Source: Ignavibacteriaceae bacterium (GTDB lineage Bacteria > Bacteroidota > Ignavibacteria > Ignavibacteriales > Ignavibacteriaceae). From it: DNA of 8,336 nucleotides. Below are positions 7,053 through 8,336 of the stretch, in pieces. Where the stretch lies: contig JARLHB010000174.1 in NCBI GenBank assembly GCA_031292465.1, forward strand, positions 1 through 8,336, written 5' to 3'. The translations under genes were made by a program, and so were the position numbers. Position 1 is the stretch's first letter. Each line of letters opens with the position of its first letter. Below the pieces are notes generated by a model. That model was not told the DNA's origin, made no database searches, and saw only the letters and a list, made by a program, of their open reading frames with translations.

Positions 7053-7919
7053 TTATATCTTATTGAAAACCAAAATAGTTTCTTTTGTCAGTAAATATAA
7101 CTTATTATTAAAAATAAAACTGCCCGTAATTTCAGGTTTCCTGTCTAATCCGTTTAATTTTAATTTACTTAGCGCCGGATCCTGCGAGTTTAGATTATAA
7201 AAGTAAACCGCGCTGTCGGAATTAACCGTAAGCATATTAAATACTATACTAATGCCTTTAAGCTCATCATTTGATTTAATAATTCCTGTTCCGCTTCCAT
7301 ACTGGTCGAAAATTACAATCTGTTTGCCGTCGGTTACCAGAATATTATTGCTGTTGGAAATAGCAATGCCTTGTGGATTGGAGAGCGCATATTCACCCGC
7401 ATCATACCCACCGAAGTTGAGTGAGAAATTCCCGGAAAAATCAAACTTCACTATACGCTTATTCTCGGAATCAAGTATATACATATCGCCCTGCTGGGAG
7501 ATTGCGCATCCAAGCGGGTAGCCGAAACGCTGCGCCGTTGTATCACTGTTATGCGTTGACAGAAGCCAAATATAATTTAAATCCTTATCAAACCTTTCAA
7601 TCCGGTGATTATTCTTATCACATACATAAACGGAAAGGGGATTGGCCGAAATACCGGACGGAATATCAAACAGTCCCTGATCCCAGCCATAGCCGCCAGC
7701 GGATTTTAGAACATTGCCGAGCGTGTCTAATTTGTAAACCTCATTGGTTCCTGAATCAGTTACATAAATAAACCCCGATGGCGAATAGGCAAACGAAGCA
7801 GCTTCCTTAAATTTTCCAATCTGATTAGAAAAGCCGTATACCTGCGGATAAATTATCTCCGTCTGCAGGCAAACTATACCTAAGCAGAATGCAATTAAAA
7901 AATATGATTTTATACGCAT
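7053..7919 (-). CDS. Secreted NHL-repeat beta-propeller protein
   Basis: This 288-residue protein has an N-terminal signal peptide (MRIKSY then a hydrophobic core to about residue 19; Cys12 and Cys17 do not sit in a proper lipobox). The remainder is built of NHL/six-bladed propeller repeats. Clear units include SGFIYVTDSGTNEVYKLD (48-65), VYVCDKNNHRIERFD (97-111) and MYILDSENKRIVKFD (146-160), joined by F-x-x-P-x-G-I-type turns at 84-90 (FDIPSGI) and 181-187 (NPQGIAI). The last two blades (about 195-288) are degenerate but keep the ILVTDGKQIVIFD and LYLLTKETILVFN patterns. Length fits one six-bladed propeller with no extra domain. NHL propellers act as binding platforms or, in some families, as lyases; no catalytic residues can be assigned here. 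It is transcribed in the same direction as the DUF2085 unit, 56 bp upstream, and could share its transcript. No recognisable ribosome binding site precedes the ATG. Confidence 0.87.
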   Translation of the reverse strand: MRIKSYFLIAFCLGIVCLQTEIIYPQVYGFSNQIGKFKEAASFAYSPSGFIYVTDSGTNEVYKLDTLGNVLKSAGGYGWDQGLFDIPSGISANPLSVYVCDKNNHRIERFDKDLNYIWLLSTHNSDTTAQRFGYPLGCAISQQGDMYILDSENKRIVKFDFSGNFSLNFGGYDAGEYALSNPQGIAISNSNNILVTDGKQIVIFDQYGSGTGIIKSNDELKGISIVFNMLTVNSDSAVYFYNLNSQDPALSKLKLNGLDRKPEITGSFIFNNKLYLLTKETILVFNKI

Positions 7920-8080
7920 AACGGTAATTTCAATATTGGTAAATAATTAGCGGAAAAATAAGATATTAAAATCAAAGAAAAAATTGGAAAGGCGGGAACT
8001 GTAATGAAGAATTTAGAGGAGATAGATTTATTTAATAGCTTTAGCTGTTGATTAAATATTATACTATACTTGTAATCATT

Positions 8081-8177
8081 CGACCACCCCCGGCTTCAGC
8101 CAGAGGCTGATCAGCCTCTGGCTGATCAGCCTCTGGCCGAAAAGCCGACCCCTCCTTATAAAGGAGTGGATTAGGGG
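8081..8177. repeat. GC-rich palindromic repeat element
   Basis: An abrupt GC-rich island sits in AT-rich surroundings. Its left part is an outer inverted repeat, CGGCTT (8091-8096) with AAGCCG (8142-8147), enclosing three 15-bp palindromic units. Its right part is a second hairpin, CTCCTT (8152-8157) pairing with AAGGAG (8161-8166) around a 3-base loop, flanked by CCCC (8149-8152) and GGGG (8174-8177). C-rich/G-rich edges around an AAGGAG-type hairpin resemble dispersed intergenic repeats in many Bacteroidetes/Ignavibacteria genomes (from memory, not checked). It carries no coding capacity and no T-run typical of an intrinsic terminator on either strand. It follows the carbonic anhydrase stop closely, so as RNA it could stabilise that 3' end. 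Confidence 0.6.
8096..8140. repeat. Three tandem 15-bp palindromic units
   Basis: Three adjacent units of form TCAGCC-NNN-GGCTGA lie at 8096-8110 (centre AGA), 8111-8125 (centre TCT) and 8126-8140 (centre TCT; last half GGCCGA, one base changed). Each unit is itself a hairpin. Units 1 and 2 are exact reverse complements, giving a perfect 30-bp palindrome at 8096-8125, while units 2 and 3 give an exact period of 15 from 8105 to 8137. Each junction holds the 12-bp palindrome GGCTGATCAGCC. Unit 1 can therefore pair with either unit 2 or unit 3, allowing alternative cruciforms or RNA folds. Confidence 0.85.
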
Positions 8178-8182
8178 AAAAT

Positions 8183-8336
8183 TTATTTATTAAATATTAC
8201 ACTCCCATCGTCCAGGTCATAGTAGGCGCCGGTAATTTTTAAGCTGCTCTGCTGAATAAGATGCTCTAAAATCGGTTCGGAAGATTTTAACTTCTCAACC
8301 GTCATTGCAATATTATCTTTAACTGCATTATCTACT
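8183..8336 (-). CDS. Beta-carbonic anhydrase, C-terminal end only
   Basis: Reading leftward from 8335, 50 codons lead to a TAA at 8183-8185; the 5' part is outside the window. The visible tail matches the end of beta-class carbonic anhydrases: an amphipathic helix (DNAVKDNIAMTVEKLKSSEP) followed by I-L-E-H-L and then LKITGAYYDLDDGSVIFN, equivalent to the family's G-A-x-Y-D-L-x-T-G-x-V-x-F ending. The enzyme interconverts carbon dioxide and bicarbonate using a zinc held by two Cys and one His, all of which would lie upstream of the visible part, so activity cannot be judged. It is transcribed toward the palindromic element and, beyond it, the NHL gene on the same strand. Confidence 0.82.
   Translation of the reverse strand, partial: VDNAVKDNIAMTVEKLKSSEPILEHLIQQSSLKITGAYYDLDDGSVIFNK

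Larger units (their letters stand above)
7920..8182. other. Intergenic region between NHL gene and carbonic anhydrase gene
   Basis: This 263-bp stretch separates two - strand genes. The part from 7920 to about 8080 is AT-rich and must hold the NHL gene's upstream signals, but no convincing -35/-10 or TAnnTTTG box was found on the - strand. A 15-codon + strand frame at 8004-8051 is too short and featureless to call. The right part (8081-8177) is abruptly GC-rich and is described separately as a palindromic repeat element. Confidence 0.6.

Noticed and set aside
7421..7771. 116-codon + strand open frame within the NHL gene
   Set aside because: It lies fully antisense to a clear NHL propeller, and its translation shows no family-like or membrane pattern.
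7930..7980. Promoter of the NHL gene on the - strand
   Set aside because: TTGATT is present, but no -10 or TAnnTTTG box falls at an acceptable spacing.
8004..8051. 15-residue + strand micro-ORF preceded by a GGCGGG-like purine tract
   Set aside because: It is too short, with low-information composition and no partner gene or leader-peptide logic downstream on the + strand.
8096..8140. CRISPR array
   Set aside because: The units are 15 bp, directly adjacent with no spacers, and no cas genes are present.
8091..8180. Intrinsic terminator for the carbonic anhydrase gene
   Set aside because: The hairpins are strong, but no T-run follows them on the - strand; a 3'-end role remains possible but not by the standard mechanism.

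Overview
The window looks like chromosomal DNA of an AT-rich, Gram-negative bacterium of the Fibrobacteres-Chlorobi-Bacteroidetes group, most likely Ignavibacteria or a close relative. This is inferred from gene content and style: a membrane-anchored HU/SPOR fusion, an outer-membrane barrel beside a TonB protein, a secreted NHL propeller, a DUF2085 membrane protein, and mostly weak or absent Shine-Dalgarno sequences. No rRNA or other taxonomic marker is present, so the assignment is tentative.

Positions 1-5666 (+ strand) form a cell-envelope cluster. A tetratricopeptide-repeat protein, cut by the left edge, overlaps by 4 bp the gene for a signal-peptide-bearing outer-membrane beta-barrel protein. 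A 107-bp gap with a small GC-rich hairpin leads to a 631-residue protein with an N-terminal HU-type DNA-binding domain, a long acidic/proline-rich linker carrying three copies of a WDFG motif, one membrane helix and a C-terminal SPOR (peptidoglycan-binding) domain. A TonB-family protein follows 46 bp later. Together these proteins would span cytoplasm/nucleoid, inner membrane, peptidoglycan and outer membrane, suggesting a trans-envelope module; its exact job is not readable from the sequence.

Positions 5638-6996 (- strand) hold three tightly packed small membrane-protein genes: a DUF2085 protein, a four-helix protein that starts on the base after its stop codon, and a three-helix 106-residue protein whose 3' end overlaps the tonB-type gene by 29 bp on the opposite strand. 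Upstream on the same strand, 7053-7919 encodes a secreted NHL-repeat propeller.

Positions 7920-8182 are non-coding: an AT-rich stretch, then a compact GC-rich element (about 8081-8177) made of three head-to-tail 15-bp palindromic units inside an outer inverted repeat, plus a second small hairpin. The right edge (8183-8336, - strand) is the C-terminal end of a beta-carbonic anhydrase. No tRNA, rRNA, CRISPR array, transposase or prophage gene was seen.
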